Shown here: piece by piece, positions 13,779 through 14,063 of the stretch
How positions within the stretch are numbered: the first letter of the stretch is position 1
Layout of the letters: each line of letters begins with the position of its first letter
Source: JBOGWP01 sp050693875
GTDB taxonomy: Bacteria; Actinomycetota; CADDZG01; JAHWKV01; JBOGWP01
DNA: 14,063 nucleotides
NCBI GenBank assembly: GCA_050693875.1
Contig: JBOGWP010000088.1
Coordinates: 1 to 14,063, forward strand
Direction of reading: 5' to 3'
Position numbers and translations under genes: made by a program
Notes under the pieces: model-generated
The model's input: only the letters and a program-made list of their open reading frames with translations
What the model was told of the DNA's origin: nothing
Databases searched by the model: none

Positions 13779-14063
13779 GTGGAGCTGTCGGAGGACGCGC
13801 TTGGCCGTAGGTGGCAGCAGCTGTCCCCGCATCTGAACGAGCGTCAGCGACGGCTATGGGCCGGAGCGCAGGCCCGGGCGTTGGGCCGTGGCGGTATCGC
13901 AGCCGTGGCGCGGGAGACGGGGATGAGCCGGTCCACGTGCAGACGGGGGCGGGCGAGATCGACTCGGGCGACGAGGTGACCACGCGGGTCCGGCGGCCGG
14001 GTGCCGGCCGGCCCCGGGCGGAGGCCAGGGACCCCGACCTGCTGGCTGCGTTGGACAACCTGG
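13779..14063 (+). CDS. ISAzo13 family transposase, N-terminal part, frameshifted and cut by the window edge
   Basis: From the GTG at 13779 the frame reads VELSEDALGRRWQQL, then NERQRRLWAGAQARALGRGG and IAAVARETGMSRST, the start typical of ISAzo13 transposases, whose N-terminus contains a helix-turn-helix that binds the element's ends. After MSRST (about 13937) the frame breaks off into Arg-rich nonsense and a TGA at 13977. The family sequence continues one frame over as VQTGAGEIDSGDEV, TTRVRRPGAGRPRAEARDPD and LLAALDNL to the last base. Adding one G (ACGTGC to ACGGTGC) joins them. The family assignment rests on my recollection of the GxGGIxxVARxTGxSRSTV and RVRRPGxGRxRxExxDP patterns. The catalytic part lies outside the window. 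Confidence 0.78.

Larger units (their letters stand above)
13735..14063 (+). mobile_element. Left end of an ISAzo13-type insertion sequence
   Basis: Sequence unrelated to the kinase starts at about 13735 and runs to the window edge; it holds the first third of a transposase. The likely terminus is near GGGTCGTTGACAATTTAG (13738-13755). The other end, the terminal inverted repeat and any target duplication lie outside the window, so the exact boundary is uncertain by a few bases. Confidence 0.75.

Overview
The window is about 70% GC and densely packed, with short intergenic gaps. Its gene set includes two BldC-like mini-HTH proteins, a LytR-CpsA-Psr protein with a LytR_C domain, an ECF sigma factor, PadR and TetR regulators, CsbD and a STAS protein. 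It also has TANNNT -10 boxes directly in front of GTG starts (leaderless-type) and two promoters of the actinobacterial sigma-B type (GTTT, 15-16 nt, GGGTA). Together these point to an actinomycete, probably an environmental lineage. A GC-rich Chloroflexota-type organism cannot be excluded from the sequence alone.

Layout from left to right. A minus-strand gene starts at the extreme left edge (only 7 codons are visible). Next come a CDF metal exporter (-) and, divergent from it, a single-pass membrane protein of unknown function (+). It converges on a TetR regulator - DUF72 pair (-), with a long palindromic operator upstream of the TetR gene. A BldC-like gene (+) lies beyond the operator and converges on endonuclease III (nth, -). 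A csbD gene (-) is divergent from a STAS-domain gene (+), each with a sigma-B-type promoter; a rho-independent terminator closes the STAS unit. Then come an ECF sigma factor with a membrane-anchored proline-rich tail, a second BldC-like gene followed by two strong hairpins, and a PadR regulator, all on the + strand. These face a 784-residue coiled-coil protein (-), which is divergent from a low-molecular-weight protein tyrosine phosphatase (+). The phosphatase converges on an LCP protein (-). Last are the 3' part of a histidine kinase gene (-), cut off by an ISAzo13-type insertion sequence whose transposase (+) runs off the right edge.

The themes are regulation and cell-envelope or stress physiology: a general-stress pair (csbD/STAS), five small regulators, and the envelope proteins LCP and LMW-PTP. 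I see no phage, CRISPR, tRNA or rRNA, and no clearly novel multi-gene system.

The most striking property of the window is a recurrent single-base deletion. The TetR gene, csbD, the histidine kinase fragment (twice), the transposase and perhaps the ECF sigma N-terminus each read perfectly into the expected family sequence if one base is restored, usually in a short G/C run. This looks like a consensus-sequence error of the assembly rather than five independent gene deaths, and it affects how each of these genes should be read.
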